A stretch of DNA of 64,000 bases from Gordonia crocea (GTDB taxonomy: Bacteria; Actinomycetota; Actinomycetes; Mycobacteriales; Mycobacteriaceae). The stretch lies in assembly GCF_009932435.1 (NCBI RefSeq), contig NZ_BJOU01000001.1, forward strand, positions 2,294,001 through 2,358,000, read 5' to 3'. The translations under genes and the position numbers were made by a program. Each line of letters opens with the position of its first letter. The stretch's first letter is position 1. Below, piece after piece: positions 37,030-46,667 of this stretch. Under the pieces are notes generated by a model. That model was not told where the DNA came from. It saw nothing but the letters and a program-made list of their open reading frames with translations, and did no database searches.

Positions 37030-37797
37030 ATGACATCAGCGGCCTCTCGGAACGCCAGCGCACCGCCGATGGTCTCCCTCCAGCACGTCGACAAGCATTT
37101 CGGCGACCTCCACGTGCTGCGCGACATCAACCTCGACATCCCGGCCGGGCAGGTCGTCGTGCTGCTGGGTCCATCCGGCTCGGGCAAGTCCACCCTCTGC
37201 CGGACGATCAACCGCCTCGAGCCGATCGACAGCGGTGAGATCTACCTCGACGGGCACCTCCTCCCCGAGGAGGGCCGCGACCTCGCCGCGTTGCGTGCCG
37301 AGGTGGGCATGGTCTTCCAATCGTTCAACCTGTTCGCCCACAAGACGATCCTGGAAAACGTGACCCTCGCCCCGATCAAGGTGCGCAAGAAGTCGAAGGC
37401 GCAGGCCGAGGCGAAGGCGATGGAACTGCTCGAGCGGGTCGGGGTCGCGGCACAGCGCGACAAGTACCCCGCCCAACTGTCGGGCGGCCAGCAGCAGCGC
37501 GTGGCTATCGCCCGATCGCTGGCGATGGAGCCGCGGGTCATGTTGTTCGACGAGCCGACGTCGGCGCTCGATCCGGAGATGGTGAACGAGGTCCTCGACG
37601 TCATGGTCTCCCTCGCGCACGAGGGCATGACGATGGTCGTCGTGACCCATGAGATGGGCTTCGCGCGCAAAGCCGCCGACCGCGTGATCTTCATGGCCGA
37701 CGGCGCGATCGTCGAAGACGCCGATCCCGACACCTTCTTCACCTCGCCCGACAGCGACCGCGCACGCGACTTCCTGTCGAAGATCCTGGACCACTGA
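37030..37797 (+). CDS. gluA: Glutamate-type amino-acid ABC transporter ATPase
   Basis: A 255-residue ATPase of the polar amino-acid class (GlnQ/GluA). Walker [10 protein letters not shown] is at about 47-55, the Q-loop in [10 protein letters not shown], signature [16 protein letters not shown], Walker [15 protein letters not shown] and the H-loop VTHEMGFA. The first of four tightly coupled genes: its stop TGA overlaps the next ATG by one base. The symbol follows corynebacterial gluABCD; the actual substrate (glutamate, glutamine or another polar amino acid) is inferred. Confidence 0.9.
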   Translation: MTSAASRNASAPPMVSLQHVDKHFGDLHVLRDINLDIPAGQVVVLLGPSGSGKSTLCRTINRLEPIDSGEIYLDGHLLPEEGRDLAALRAEVGMVFQSFNLFAHKTILENVTLAPIKVRKKSKAQAEAKAMELLERVGVAAQRDKYPAQLSGGQQQRVAIARSLAMEPRVMLFDEPTSALDPEMVNEVLDVMVSLAHEGMTMVVVTHEMGFARKAADRVIFMADGAIVEDADPDTFFTSPDSDRARDFLSKILDH

Positions 37798-38804
37798 TGG
37801 CCGGCGCACTGCGACGCACCCTGGTGGCCCTGGCCGTCCTCGCCTCGTGCCTCGGGGTGCTCACCGCCTGCGGGAGCAACCCGCGCAACCTGCTCGACTC
37901 GATCCGCTCGGGCCACGTCATCCTCGGCGCCAAATTCGACCAGCCGGGCCTGGGGTTGCGCGACCCGACCCGCGACGACGTCGTCGGCTTCGATCCCTCG
38001 GTCTCGCGCTTCGTGGTCAACCACATCGCCGACCGCCTCCGCGTCCCCCACCCGCGCATCACCTGGCGCGAGACCCCCTCGGCGCAGCGCGAGGCGCTGA
38101 TCAGCTACGGCGAGGTCGACATGATCGCCGCAACCTATTCGATCACCACCAGCCGTCTGGCGAAGGTCGACTTCGCCGGGCCGTACCTGATCAACTACCA
38201 GGGACTGCTGGTAAGCGGCGGCAACTCCGCGGTGAAGGCCCTCGCCGACCTCGACAATCCCGAGCGCATCCTGTGCTCGGTGACCGGGTCGACCCCGGCG
38301 CAGAACGTCAAACGCGAGCTGCCCGGGGTCCAACTCCAAGAGTTCGACTCCTACTCGTCGTGCGTCGAGGCACTGCGCAACAACAAAGTCGACGCCCTGA
38401 CCACCGACGAGGTGATCCTGGCCGGCTACGCCCACTTCTTCCCCCAGTACGGCATGCGGGTGCTGTCGATGGTCTACGACCGCGACGCCTGCAGCCCCAA
38501 GGGGCAGTTCATCCCCCAGGGTCGCCCGTTCTCCACCGAGCGGTACGGGATCGGGCTGGCCAAGGGCCAACCGCAGTCGGTGGACGCCGTCAACGAGGCG
38601 CTGCGCGCCATGATCGCGCCGCGCCCCGGCCGGCCCTCGGCCTGGGAGGAAGCACTGCGCTCGGCCGTCGGCAACGAGATGGTCGATGCCATGGCCGCGC
38701 GGGCCGCCGCCCCCGGATCGCGCTTCGGGTTCCTCCCCGCTCCCGGCGACCTGTCGTTCCTCGAGTCCACCTCGACTCCGTGCCCGCCGGGGATGAAGCG
38801 GTGA
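37797..38804 (+). CDS. gluB: Amino-acid ABC transporter substrate-binding lipoprotein
   Basis: A 335-residue periplasmic-binding-like lipoprotein. The signal peptide ends in the lipobox LTAC with Cys25 as the lipidated residue. The binding fold shows GHVILGAKFDQPGLG, GFDPSVSRFVVNHIA, the YSITTSRLAKVDFAGPY strand typical of polar amino-acid receptors, and DALTTDEVILAGYA. Cys pairs such as ILCS and SSCVEAL may make a disulphide, as in GluB proteins. It overlaps its neighbours on both sides (TGATG before, GTGA after). Confidence 0.88.
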   Translation: MAGALRRTLVALAVLASCLGVLTACGSNPRNLLDSIRSGHVILGAKFDQPGLGLRDPTRDDVVGFDPSVSRFVVNHIADRLRVPHPRITWRETPSAQREALISYGEVDMIAATYSITTSRLAKVDFAGPYLINYQGLLVSGGNSAVKALADLDNPERILCSVTGSTPAQNVKRELPGVQLQEFDSYSSCVEALRNNKVDALTTDEVILAGYAHFFPQYGMRVLSMVYDRDACSPKGQFIPQGRPFSTERYGIGLAKGQPQSVDAVNEALRAMIAPRPGRPSAWEEALRSAVGNEMVDAMAARAAAPGSRFGFLPAPGDLSFLESTSTPCPPGMKR

Positions 38805-39484
38805 GCGCGCTGTGGGCGGATATGGCCCCGGTGTTGTGGCCCGCCTTCGCCATGACCCTGAAACTGACCGTGCTCTCGGCGGTGGGCGCCCTGGTGTGGG
38901 GGGTGATCCTGGCCGGCATGCGGGTGTCCCCCGTGCCGGTGATGCGCTGGTTCGCCACCGGATACATCACCATCGTCCGCAACACCCCGCTGACGCTGAT
39001 CGTGCTGTTCTGTTCGCTGGGCCTCTACACGAACCTCGGTGTCGCGCTCGCCCCGCACGGCCCACATTTCGTGGCGGACAACAATTTCCGACTCGCCGTG
39101 CTCGCCTTCGTGCTCTACACGGCCACCTTCGTCAGCGAAACGCTGCGCGCCGGGTTCAACACCGTGCCGATCGGCCAGGCGGAGGCGGCCCGCTCGCTGG
39201 GCCTCGGCTTCACCCAGGTGTTCGGCGGCATCGTGTTGCCCCAGGCGATGCGTTCGGTGATCCTCCCGATGGGCAGCGTCCTCATCGCACTCACCAAGAA
39301 CACCACCATCGCCTCGGTCATCGGCGTCAGTGAAGCCGCGCTACTCATGAAGACCCAGATCGAGAACCATGCGAACCTCGTCCTCGCGATCTTCGCCATC
39401 ATCGCCGTCGGGTTCATGATCATCACCCTGACCGAGGGCTTTGTCTTCGGCTGGTTGGCCAACCGATTCGCGGTGAAACGATGA
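38801..39484 (+). CDS. gluC: Amino-acid ABC transporter permease
   Basis: A 227-residue inner-membrane permease of the HisM/GluC class with five hydrophobic segments. The N-terminal signature [13 protein letters not shown] and the EAA loop [19 protein letters not shown] are clear, followed by [16 protein letters not shown] and [16 protein letters not shown] 38801 overlaps the gluB stop; its TGA overlaps ATG of gluD (ATGA). Confidence 0.9.
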   Translation: MSALWADMAPVLWPAFAMTLKLTVLSAVGALVWGVILAGMRVSPVPVMRWFATGYITIVRNTPLTLIVLFCSLGLYTNLGVALAPHGPHFVADNNFRLAVLAFVLYTATFVSETLRAGFNTVPIGQAEAARSLGLGFTQVFGGIVLPQAMRSVILPMGSVLIALTKNTTIASVIGVSEAALLMKTQIENHANLVLAIFAIIAVGFMIITLTEGFVFGWLANRFAVKR

Positions 39485-40353
39485 GCGCGCAGGCGACCGT
39501 CCTCTACGACGCACCGGGGCCGCGGGCACGGGTCCGCAACGCCGTGATCGCCGTCGCCTTCCTCCTGGTGATGGCCCTCGTCGCCGCCTGGGTCGTGGCC
39601 CGCCTCGCCGACCGCGGCCAACTCGCCGGCGCCATGTGGCGCCCATTCATCACGGCGTCGACCTGGACGACCTACATCCTGCCCGGACTGTGGGGGACGA
39701 TCACCGCGGCCGCCGTCTCGATCGCGGCCGCGCTCGTGCTCGGGGCACTGCTGGGCATCGGGCGGATGTCCGACCACCGCGCCGTGCGGCTGTTCTGCGG
39801 GGCGTTCACCGAGGGCTTCCGCGCGATCCCGGTCCTGCTCCTCATCTTGTTCACCTACTACCTCTACGCGCAGTACGGGCTCGTGCCGCCCTCCCGGTTG
39901 GCCTTCGCCGCCGTCGTCACCGGTCTCACGCTGTACAACGGGACGGTGATCGCCGAGATCCTCCGATCCGGGATCAACTCGTTGCCGCGAGGCCAAGCAG
40001 AGGCGGGCGTCGCGCTGGGCCTGCGGAAATCGCAGCTGATGCGCATCGTGCTACTCCCCCAGGCGATCACCGCGATGCTGCCGGCGCTCGTCTCCCAGAT
40101 GGTGATCGCCCTCAAGGACAGCGCGCTCGGCTACATCATCGGCTACGTCGAGGTCGTCCGGTCCGGCATCATGTCCGCGTCCTTCTACGGGAACTACCTC
40201 CCCGCGCTGATCGTCGTCGCCCTCGTGATGATCGCGATCAACTTCTCGCTCACCGCGCTGGCCACCCGTCTCGAACGGCGACTCCGCAGCGGCCGCGGCA
40301 AACGCGGCGCCGTGGCCGCGGTCGAACTCGATGCGGTGGAAGCAGCCGATTAG
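39481..40353 (+). CDS. gluD: Amino-acid ABC transporter permease
   Basis: A 290-residue second permease of the heterodimer, with an extended N-terminal tail before the first membrane helix and a long, basic C-terminal tail. The signature [15 protein letters not shown] and the EAA loop [20 protein letters not shown] followed by [15 protein letters not shown] are present, and [11 protein letters not shown] at the channel-lining helix. Last gene of the operon; only nine bases separate its stop from the convergent recX stop. Confidence 0.9.
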   Translation: MSAQATVLYDAPGPRARVRNAVIAVAFLLVMALVAAWVVARLADRGQLAGAMWRPFITASTWTTYILPGLWGTITAAAVSIAAALVLGALLGIGRMSDHRAVRLFCGAFTEGFRAIPVLLLILFTYYLYAQYGLVPPSRLAFAAVVTGLTLYNGTVIAEILRSGINSLPRGQAEAGVALGLRKSQLMRIVLLPQAITAMLPALVSQMVIALKDSALGYIIGYVEVVRSGIMSASFYGNYLPALIVVALVMIAINFSLTALATRLERRLRSGRGKRGAVAAVELDAVEAAD

Positions 40354-40362
40354 TCCGCCGGC

Positions 40363-40914
40363 TCAGCCGCGCTGCGAGTGCTCGCGGAGTTGTTCGCGCA
40401 CCACGTCGTAGGCGATGCCCTGGGGGAACCCCCGCCGGATCAGCATGCCGCTCAACCGGCGCATCAGCGAGTCCCGAACGGTGCGCTCGGACAGATCCGC
40501 GGTACTGGTGGCGAGTTTGCGCTCGACCAGTTCCCGCGCCCGGCGGTACTCGTCGTCGGGATCGACGTCGGTGAGCACCGCCGCGACCACCGCCTCGTCA
40601 ATCCCCTTGGCCCGCAGCTCGTGTCGCAACCCGACACTCCCCCGACGGGAGTACTCCCCCCGGGAATGAACCCACTCGCGGGCGAATGCCTCGTCGTCGA
40701 GGAGGGCGTGTTTGTCCAGCCGAGCCATGACCGCCTCGACCTCGTCGGCACTGAAGCCACGGCGGGTCAACCGGTCGAGCATCTCACTGCGGCTGCGGGC
40801 CCGAACGCCCAGCAGCCGCAGTGCGGCATCCCACGCGGACGCCCGCCGCCCCGATTCGGGGTCGCCGGCGGACCGATCCGCGCGGGTTCCGGGGGCTTCG
40901 TCCTCCGACGACAC
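40363..40914 (-). CDS. recX: RecA regulatory protein RecX
   Basis: A 183-residue helical protein that binds RecA filaments and dampens recombinase activity. Typical pieces are AWDAALRLLGVRARSRSEMLDRL, RGFSADEVEAVMARL, LLDDEAFAREWVHSR, and RRLSGMLIRRGFPQGIAYDVV. GTG 40914 starts nine bases after the recA stop, so both genes form one SOS-controlled transcript. The N-terminal 25 residues are charged and variable. Confidence 0.93.
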   Translation of the reverse strand: MSSEDEAPGTRADRSAGDPESGRRASAWDAALRLLGVRARSRSEMLDRLTRRGFSADEVEAVMARLDKHALLDDEAFAREWVHSRGEYSRRGSVGLRHELRAKGIDEAVVAAVLTDVDPDDEYRRARELVERKLATSTADLSERTVRDSLMRRLSGMLIRRGFPQGIAYDVVREQLREHSQRG

Positions 40915-40923
40915 CGGCTGCCC

Positions 40924-41979
40924 TTAGAACTCGACGGGCACCGGAGCCATCGCGTCCGGATCGAGCTCCTCGCCGGCCGCGACCCCGACACCGAGCTTGT
41001 CCTTGATCTTCTTCTCGATCTCGTCGGCGATGTCCGGGTTCTCCTTGAGGAAGTTGCGGGCGTTCTCCTTGCCCTGCCCCAGCTGGTCGCCCTCATAGGT
41101 GAACCACGAACCCGACTTGCGGATGAAGCCCTCGTTGACACCGAGGTCGATCAACGAACCCTCGCGCGAGATCCCCTGACCGTAGAGGATGTCGAACTCG
41201 GCCTGCTTGAACGGCGGGGCCACCTTGTTCTTCACGACCTTCACGCGGGTCCGGTTGCCGACCGCGTCGGTCCCGTCCTTCAGGGTCTCGATCCGGCGCA
41301 CGTCCAACCGCACCGACGAGTAGAACTTCAGCGCCTTGCCGCCGGTCGTCGTCTCCGGCGAGCCGAACATGACGCCGATCTTCTCGCGGAGCTGGTTGAT
41401 GAAGATCGCGGTGGTGTTGGAGTTGCTCAGCGCCGACGTCATCTTGCGCAGCGCCTGACTCATCAGCCGGGCCTGCAGGCCGACGTGGCTGTCGCCCATC
41501 TCGCCCTCGATCTCCGCGCGCGGCACCAGTGCCGCCACCGAGTCGATCACCAGGATGTCGAGCGCCCCCGAGCGGATCAGCATGTCGGCGATCTCCAGTG
41601 CCTGCTCCCCGGTATCGGGTTGGGACACCAGGAGGGCGTCGGTGTCGACGCCCAGCTTCGCCGCGTAATCCGGGTCCAGGGCGTGCTCGGCGTCGATGAA
41701 CGCTGCAATCCCGCCCTGGGCCTGCGCGTTGGCCACCGCGTGCAGGGCGACGGTGGTCTTGCCCGACGACTCCGGACCGTAGATCTCCACCACGCGGCCG
41801 CGCGGCAGACCGCCGATACCCAGTGCGATGTCCAGTGCCACCGAGCCGGTGGGGATGACCTCGATGGGCTGCCGGGTCTCCTCGCCCAGCCGCATGACCG
41901 AGCCCTTGCCAAAGTTCTTGTCGATCTGGGCCAGTGCCAGGTCGAGTGCCTTCTCACGATCTTGCGAAGCGGCGGCCAT
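40924..41979 (-). CDS. recA: Recombinase RecA
   Basis: A 351-residue recombinase and SOS coprotease. Walker [31 protein letters not shown] with loop L1 nearby, loop L2 [21 protein letters not shown], and a C-terminal acidic tail are all in place. There is no intein, unlike M. tuberculosis RecA. AAGGAGAC lies five to ten bases before ATG 41979. An SOS box lies about 160 bases upstream. The recX gene follows in the same transcript. Confidence 0.97.
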   Translation of the reverse strand: MAAASQDREKALDLALAQIDKNFGKGSVMRLGEETRQPIEVIPTGSVALDIALGIGGLPRGRVVEIYGPESSGKTTVALHAVANAQAQGGIAAFIDAEHALDPDYAAKLGVDTDALLVSQPDTGEQALEIADMLIRSGALDILVIDSVAALVPRAEIEGEMGDSHVGLQARLMSQALRKMTSALSNSNTTAIFINQLREKIGVMFGSPETTTGGKALKFYSSVRLDVRRIETLKDGTDAVGNRTRVKVVKNKVAPPFKQAEFDILYGQGISREGSLIDLGVNEGFIRKSGSWFTYEGDQLGQGKENARNFLKENPDIADEIEKKIKDKLGVGVAAGEELDPDAMAPVPVEF

Positions 41980-42139
41980 GATGTCTCCTTGTGTCCCGCG
42001 GGCCGATGCCCTTGCCGGTGGTCTGTGGGGTTGTCGTGTTGGTCGTGCGTCACGGTATCTGCGGGGTCTGACATGACCCCTCGACCACTTGGACGCGCGG
42101 TGGGCGGTGTTCGGTTCCACCCCCGAGATTACACGCGAA

Positions 42140-42155
42140 TCGAACGTCTGTTCGC
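42140..42155. promoter_or_regulatory. SOS (LexA) box upstream of recA
   Basis: TCGAAC-GTCT-GTTCGC matches the actinobacterial SOS consensus except for the last base. It is about 160 bases before the recA start and 22 bases after the end of the DUF3046 gene, which places the recA promoter in this gap. Confidence 0.8.
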
Positions 42156-42177
42156 CACCGACACGCCGCGGGGATTC

Positions 42178-42372
42178 TCACCAGTTGGCGCGGGGGACGT
42201 CAAAGTCGCGGCACATCGCCCGCCAGACGTCACGGGGGTCGACCCCCTCCTCGATGGCTTGCGCCCCGGTCCGCCCACCGAGATCGACCAATACGTGGTC
42301 GACCAGCATCGATGCGGCGGTCTGCTCGCCAAACTGCTCGTTCATGAGCTCGGTGAAGTCCGTCAGGCGCAT
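42178..42372 (-). CDS. DUF3046 domain-containing protein
   Basis: A 64-residue protein of unknown function found upstream of recA in Mycobacteriales (Rv2738c). It has MRLTDFTELMNEQFGE at the start, an Asp/His-containing LVDHVLVDLGGRT in the middle and VWRAMCRDFDVP near the end. ATG 42372 is chosen because it gives exactly the family length. It lies ten bases after the glycosyltransferase gene stop, so the two may be cotranscribed. Confidence 0.85.
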   Translation of the reverse strand: MRLTDFTELMNEQFGEQTAASMLVDHVLVDLGGRTGAQAIEEGVDPRDVWRAMCRDFDVPRANW

Positions 42373-42382
42373 ACCGCCGACC

Positions 42383-43570
42383 CTACGACACCCCGCCGAC
42401 CGCGGCGCGGGCCACCACCGCCACCGGGTCCACGGTGCGCGCCCCGGATTCGGCGACCCGGCGTGCCGCGGCGGCAAAATCCCCTTCTCCCAGTACCCGG
42501 CGCACGGCTGCGGCAATCGCGGCGGGATCCGGTGCGCCGACGTCGATCCCGGCCCCCAGCCGGGCGACCCGGGCGGCCAGTTCCCGTTGGTCGCCGCCAC
42601 CGGGGACCATCACGACCGGCACACCCGCCCCCAGCGCCTTGGCGAGCATCCCGTGCCCGGCGCCGCATACCGCGACCGCCGCGCCCGTCAAGACCTCGTC
42701 CTGGCGCCCGGTACCCGTGACCAGCTCGGCGATCCCCGCACCCGCACCCTGCCGGCACTGCGCCGCGGTGGGCACGCCCAGGCCGGAGAGGACCACCCGG
42801 ACCCGGCGGCCGAGGGAGTCTGCGCCCAAGGCCCGCAAAGCCGCGTCGGCCAGTGACCCCTGGCCGGTCGCCGCGGTCGACGGGGCGACGACGACGAGCG
42901 GGTCATCGGTCTGCGGGACGTCGAACCGCGTCTGCGTCGGCTCCCACAGCAGCGGACCGATCAGATGGGCCTGCGCCGGCCAATCGGGCCGGTACACCTC
43001 CAACGCCGGCCACGTTGCAATCAGCTTGGCCGTCGGCCGGGGCGGGCCGAGCAGTCCGATCGCCGCCCGCGCCTCGTCGCGCTGGCGCTCGCCGGCCGCG
43101 ACGGCCCGCGCACTCATCGCGCGCAGCGCCCGATCGCGCCACCGCCCGAGCGTGCCGCGCCCCGCGGCCAGCCCCATCCCGATCGGCGGCAGGCCGCGCG
43201 ACTGTTCGTAGAGCGGATGCGGCGACAGCTCGCACCAGGGCAGACCGGCCAGTTCGGCGGCCCAGCCCCCGGCCCGGGTGATCACGTCGCTGACGACGAC
43301 GTCGTATCGCGTGGCGAGGTGCGGTTCGAGCAGGACCGCCATTCGGGCGGCCCGGGTGCTGAGTTTCGCGCCGGCGTCGTCGTCGTCATCGTCGTCCGCG
43401 GCCGCCAAGCCGGGGAGTTCGGCGCTCGACGCGGAGCCGAGGTCGACGTGCGCCCACCGTTTGCCGGTGAAGACGGTCGCCTGATGGCCCGCCTCGACGA
43501 GCCGGCCGGCCAGGCCGAATGCCGGGAAGGCGTGACCGGCCTCGTCGCCGACCACGAGGGCCACCCGCAC
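42383..43570 (-). CDS. MGT-like glycosyltransferase (GT1, GT-B fold)
   Basis: A 395-residue UDP-sugar-type glycosyltransferase. The N-terminal acceptor domain begins RVALVVGDEAGHAFPAFGLAGRLVEAGH; the C-terminal nucleotide-sugar domain has VVVAPSTAATGQGSLADAALRAL and the donor motif region CGAGHGMLAKALGAGVPVVMVPGGGDQRELAARV. It includes a run of seven Asp after LAAA. Sugar donor and acceptor are unknown. It matches Rv2739c in position. GTG 43570 follows the pspA stop by only eight bases, so it sits in the clgR-pspA operon. Confidence 0.85.
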   Translation of the reverse strand: MRVALVVGDEAGHAFPAFGLAGRLVEAGHQATVFTGKRWAHVDLGSASSAELPGLAAADDDDDDDAGAKLSTRAARMAVLLEPHLATRYDVVVSDVITRAGGWAAELAGLPWCELSPHPLYEQSRGLPPIGMGLAAGRGTLGRWRDRALRAMSARAVAAGERQRDEARAAIGLLGPPRPTAKLIATWPALEVYRPDWPAQAHLIGPLLWEPTQTRFDVPQTDDPLVVVAPSTAATGQGSLADAALRALGADSLGRRVRVVLSGLGVPTAAQCRQGAGAGIAELVTGTGRQDEVLTGAAVAVCGAGHGMLAKALGAGVPVVMVPGGGDQRELAARVARLGAGIDVGAPDPAAIAAAVRRVLGEGDFAAAARRVAESGARTVDPVAVVARAAVGGVS

Positions 43571-43578
43571 CGGGGTGG

Positions 43579-44370
43579 TCAGTCCTGCGCGGGCTTGGCC
43601 TGCGGCTTCTTCTCCAGCGACGGTGCCGAGGCGGACTCTCCCTTGGGCAGCTCGCCCATGCTGGCCCGGATCTGTTCCAGTCGCGCGTGGCCGGCCAATT
43701 GGGTGCTCGAAGCCTCCACCTCGGCCATCCGGCCCGACACCGAGTTGCGGGCCAGTTCCGCCGAACCGAGCGCGTTGGCGTAGCGCTGCTCGATCTTCTC
43801 GCGCACCTGGTCCAGGCTCGGGGTGTTGCCCGGCACGGTCAGCTCGCTCATCTGCTGCAACGAGGCGCTGACCTGCTCCTGCATCTTGGCCTGCTCCAGC
43901 TGGGTGAGCAGCTTGGACCGTTCGGCCAGCTTCTGCTGCAACACCATCGCGTTGCGCTCCACGGCGGTCTTCGCCTCGGCCGCGGCATGCAGCGACTGGT
44001 CGTGCAGCGTCTTGAGGTCTTCCACGGACTGCTCCGCGGTGACCAACTGCGCGGCGAAGGCCTCAGCCGCGTTGGTGTACTCGGTGGCCTTGGCGGTGTC
44101 ACCGGCGGCGGTGGCCTGGTCGGACAGCGTCAGCGCCTGCTTGACGTTGGCCTGCAACCGCTCGACGTCCTCGAGTTGCCGGTTGAGCTTCATCTCGAGC
44201 TGGCGCTGGTTGCCGATCACCGCGGCGGCCTGCTGCGACAGCGCCTGGTGTTGGCGCTGGGCGTCCTCGATGGCCTGCTGGATCTGGATCTTGGGATCCG
44301 CCTTCTCGTCGATCGTGGCGTTGCCCCAAGCCCTCAGGTAGTTCCACAGCTTCACGAACGGGTTGGCCAT
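43579..44370 (-). CDS. pspA: PspA/IM30 family envelope-stress protein
   Basis: A 263-residue ESCRT-III-like coiled-coil protein that coats stressed inner membrane. The amphipathic N-terminal helix [17 protein letters not shown] is followed by long charged helices ([43 protein letters not shown]) and a Lys/Pro-rich tail. It follows clgR with a 76-base gap, as in mycobacteria, where ClgR activates it. The PspM/PspN membrane partner genes that follow in M. tuberculosis are not present; a glycosyltransferase gene comes instead. Confidence 0.9.
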   Translation of the reverse strand: MANPFVKLWNYLRAWGNATIDEKADPKIQIQQAIEDAQRQHQALSQQAAAVIGNQRQLEMKLNRQLEDVERLQANVKQALTLSDQATAAGDTAKATEYTNAAEAFAAQLVTAEQSVEDLKTLHDQSLHAAAEAKTAVERNAMVLQQKLAERSKLLTQLEQAKMQEQVSASLQQMSELTVPGNTPSLDQVREKIEQRYANALGSAELARNSVSGRMAEVEASSTQLAGHARLEQIRASMGELPKGESASAPSLEKKPQAKPAQD

Positions 44371-44446
44371 CGTTTCTCTTTCGTCTCGAGGTGCGACCGC
44401 GCGGCGCTCGGCGTGCGCGGATGAGTCAAATCTAACGTGTGAACCG

Positions 44447-44770
44447 CTACGCGGCAGCGAGCCGGTCGGAATGCGCGGTCTCCCGTTGGTCGGCGGGGGC
44501 AACGACGACGGGGACGGCGACGGGCGCCTCCGGGCGCAGCGCCGTTCCGGCGTCGATGAGGAGGTCGGCGAGTTCGATGTCCAGCGCGTCGCAGATGGCG
44601 GCGAGCAGCTCGCTCGACGCCTCCTTCTGACCGCGCTCGACCTCCGACAGGTAGCCGAGCGAGACCCGGGCCGCCGTTGAGATCTCACGCAGCGTCCGTT
44701 GCTGGCCGGTGCGGGCCTGGCGCAGGCCGGCGCCCAGCACCTCTCGTAGAAGCACGTTTTGCTCCGCCAT
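44447..44770 (-). CDS. clgR: XRE-type transcriptional activator ClgR
   Basis: A 107-residue regulator with a Cro/C1 helix-turn-helix: [49 protein letters not shown] is spread over residues about 8-57 and ends in LDIELADLL. ClgR activates the Clp protease genes and pspA in response to envelope and protein-folding stress. ATG 44770 is preceded by GAAGGAGGC; the frame starting at 44803 would run into the cinA end. The C-terminal tail is Ala/Val-rich and may be a Clp degron (ends LAAA). Confidence 0.92.
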   Translation of the reverse strand: MAEQNVLLREVLGAGLRQARTGQQRTLREISTAARVSLGYLSEVERGQKEASSELLAAICDALDIELADLLIDAGTALRPEAPVAVPVVVAPADQRETAHSDRLAAA

Positions 44771-44815
44771 CACGCCTCCTTCGTCACACGTCCGGGTCGT
44801 CACGCGTCTGGGTCG

Positions 44816-45322
44816 TCACGCATGCGCACGGATCGCGGTCAACAGTTCCTGTATCGCCCGCTTCGCCGAGGTTAGTCGAATTTCCCACCGATCGCCGCTC
44901 AGCTGCCATGCGTGCGTCGAGATCTCGTCGGAGATGACCCGCCGCCGCGCGACGCCGCAGAAGACCGTGCCCGGGGCGTGCCCGTCCTGCGAGTCGGGAC
45001 CGGCGACCCCGGTGAGGGAAACACCCCAATCGGCGTCGGCATTCCGCGCGACCGCCAGGGCCAGCTGGCCGGCCGTGCTGGCCGCCACCGGCCCGTCGGC
45101 CGCCAAGGTCTGCGGGTTCACCCCGCCGAACGTGGCCTTGAGGTCGGTGGCGTAGACGATGACGCCGCCGCGCAGGGCCGCACTGGCCCCGGGGACCCCG
45201 GCCAGCGCCGCGCCGAGCAGACCCGCGGTCAACGACTCGGACACCGCGACCGTCTGGCCGCGCTCGACCAGTGCCGCAATGAGCTCGCGCGCCGAGCTGC
45301 CGTCGACGAGTGGATCAGTCAT
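44816..45322 (-). CDS. CinA family protein (nicotinamide-nucleotide amidohydrolase domain)
   Basis: A 168-residue stand-alone PncC/CinA C-terminal domain that would deamidate nicotinamide mononucleotide. Visible are VAVSESLTAGLLGAALAGVPG, VVYATDLKATFGV-like GVIVYATDLKATFGGV, and the conserved GVSLTGVAGPDSQDGHAPGTVF. The position between pgsA and clgR is common in Corynebacterium and Gordonia. ATG 45322 lies within the end of pgsA (8-base overlap). Two 16-base repeats fill the gap to clgR. Confidence 0.88.
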   Translation of the reverse strand: MTDPLVDGSSARELIAALVERGQTVAVSESLTAGLLGAALAGVPGASAALRGGVIVYATDLKATFGGVNPQTLAADGPVAASTAGQLALAVARNADADWGVSLTGVAGPDSQDGHAPGTVFCGVARRRVISDEISTHAWQLSGDRWEIRLTSAKRAIQELLTAIRAHA

Positions 45323-45953
45323 CGGCCGCCGCGGTGGCCCGACGGCGCAGGTTCAGCGCCTGGTAGACGTAGTCGACGCCGGTCACCACGGTCACCACCA
45401 CGGCCGCGGCCATCACGATGTGGGCCGACCAGACCCACGGCGACGGCAGCGGGATCAAATACAACCCGATCGCGATCGCCTGCAGCATGGTCTTGAGTTT
45501 GCCGCCGCGGCTGGCCGGGATGACGCCGTGGCGCAACACCCAGAACCGCAACAGGGTCACCCCCACCTCGCGGACGATGATGACGATGGTCACCCACCAC
45601 GGCAAGACCTCCAGCATCGACAGCCCGACGAGGGCCGCGCCGATGAGTGCCTTGTCCGCGATCGGGTCGGCGATCTTGCCGAAGTCGGTCACCAGGTCGT
45701 ACCTGCGGGCCAACCGGCCGTCCACCTGGTCGGTGATCGCCGCGCCGACGAAGACCAGGAACGCCACCCACCGCCAGAGGGTCGATTCGCCGTGCTCGAC
45801 GAACAGGACCACGACGAACACCGGCACCAGCAGCAACCGGAGCACGGTCAGAAGGTTCGCGATATTCCACACCGACGGCGCGTGCCCGGCCGCCGCGGAC
45901 GCTGCCCGCGGCGCGCGCTCCTGGGCCGCCGAGCCGTCCTCGCAAGTCTCCAC
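45315..45953 (-). CDS. pgsA: CDP-diacylglycerol-glycerol-3-phosphate phosphatidyltransferase
   Basis: A 212-residue membrane enzyme of phosphatidylglycerol-phosphate synthesis (PgsA3-like). The CDP-alcohol phosphotransferase motif reads DQVDGRLARRYDLVTDFGKIADPIADK in pieces: DG-x2-AR-x8-G-x3-D-x3-D with all aspartates. Four to six hydrophobic segments surround it. GTG 45953 is chosen; the N-terminal 25 residues are soluble. First gene of a run pgsA-cinA-clgR-pspA-glycosyltransferase. Confidence 0.93.
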   Translation of the reverse strand: METCEDGSAAQERAPRAASAAAGHAPSVWNIANLLTVLRLLLVPVFVVVLFVEHGESTLWRWVAFLVFVGAAITDQVDGRLARRYDLVTDFGKIADPIADKALIGAALVGLSMLEVLPWWVTIVIIVREVGVTLLRFWVLRHGVIPASRGGKLKTMLQAIAIGLYLIPLPSPWVWSAHIVMAAAVVVTVVTGVDYVYQALNLRRRATAAADD

Positions 45954-46037
45954 CGCTTAAGCCTAGCCGGGCCGGTCGCCATTCCTCGCGTCCGGGCGTT
46001 GGATGCGCCGCGCCCACCGCCGCTACGCTGTTCATCC

Positions 46038-46625
46038 ATGACCGGTTCTTCGACCACGGCGCGCCCCGACCGACCCGTTCCGGTCGTGCGACGCGCCCGG
46101 ACGTCGGACGTACCGCAGATCAAGCGGCTGATCGACGTCTACGCGGGAAAGATCCTGCTGGAGAAGAACCTGGTCACGCTCTACGAGGCGGTCCAGGAGT
46201 TCTGGGTGGCCGAACTGCCCGAGTCCGCCGACGACGCGGAGTCGACCGGCCCGACCGTCGTCGGGTGCGGTGCACTGCACGTGCTGTGGTCCGACCTCGG
46301 CGAGGTCCGCACCGTCGCGGTCGACCCGGCGTACTCCGGTCACGGCGTGGGCCACCTGATCGTCGCGCGGCTCATGGCCCAGGCGCGACTGCTCGAACTG
46401 CACCACGTCTTCGTGCTCACCTTCGAGACGGAGTTCTTCAGCCGCCACGGTTTCAGCGAGATCGAGGGCACCCCGGTGACCCGCGAGGTGTACGACGAGA
46501 TGTGCCGGTCCTACGACACCGGTGTGGCGGAGTTCCTCGACCTCTCCTACGTCAAGCCCAACACCCTGGGCAACACCCGGATGCTCGCCGTCCTCGACGA
46601 GCGCCACGACTTGCCGCCGTCTTGA
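46038..46625 (+). CDS. argA: Amino-acid N-acetyltransferase (ArgA-like GNAT)
   Basis: A 195-residue GNAT enzyme that acetylates glutamate (or glutamine) as the first step of arginine synthesis, like Rv2747 of M. tuberculosis, which sits in the same position. It contains VRRARTSDVPQIKRLIDVYAG, LHVLWSDLGEVRTVAVDPAYSG, the acetyl-CoA loop HGVGHLIVARLM, and LTFETEFFSRHGFSEIEG. It lacks the kinase-like N-terminal domain of classical ArgA. ATG 46038 is the natural start; the longer open frame is antisense to pgsA. Divergent from pgsA. Confidence 0.9.
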   Translation: MTGSSTTARPDRPVPVVRRARTSDVPQIKRLIDVYAGKILLEKNLVTLYEAVQEFWVAELPESADDAESTGPTVVGCGALHVLWSDLGEVRTVAVDPAYSGHGVGHLIVARLMAQARLLELHHVFVLTFETEFFSRHGFSEIEGTPVTREVYDEMCRSYDTGVAEFLDLSYVKPNTLGNTRMLAVLDERHDLPPS

Positions 46626-46667
46626 CGGCCTGACGCACCCGCGTCGATCCGCCGCGGTGTAAGCCGG

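Noticed and set aside
40924..41979. Intein in RecA, as in M. tuberculosis
   Set aside because: The recombinase reads through all motifs without interruption at normal length (351 residues).
45159..46037. Long N-terminal extension of the ArgA-like frame
   Set aside because: It runs antisense through pgsA and cinA; the GNAT domain begins right after ATG 46038.
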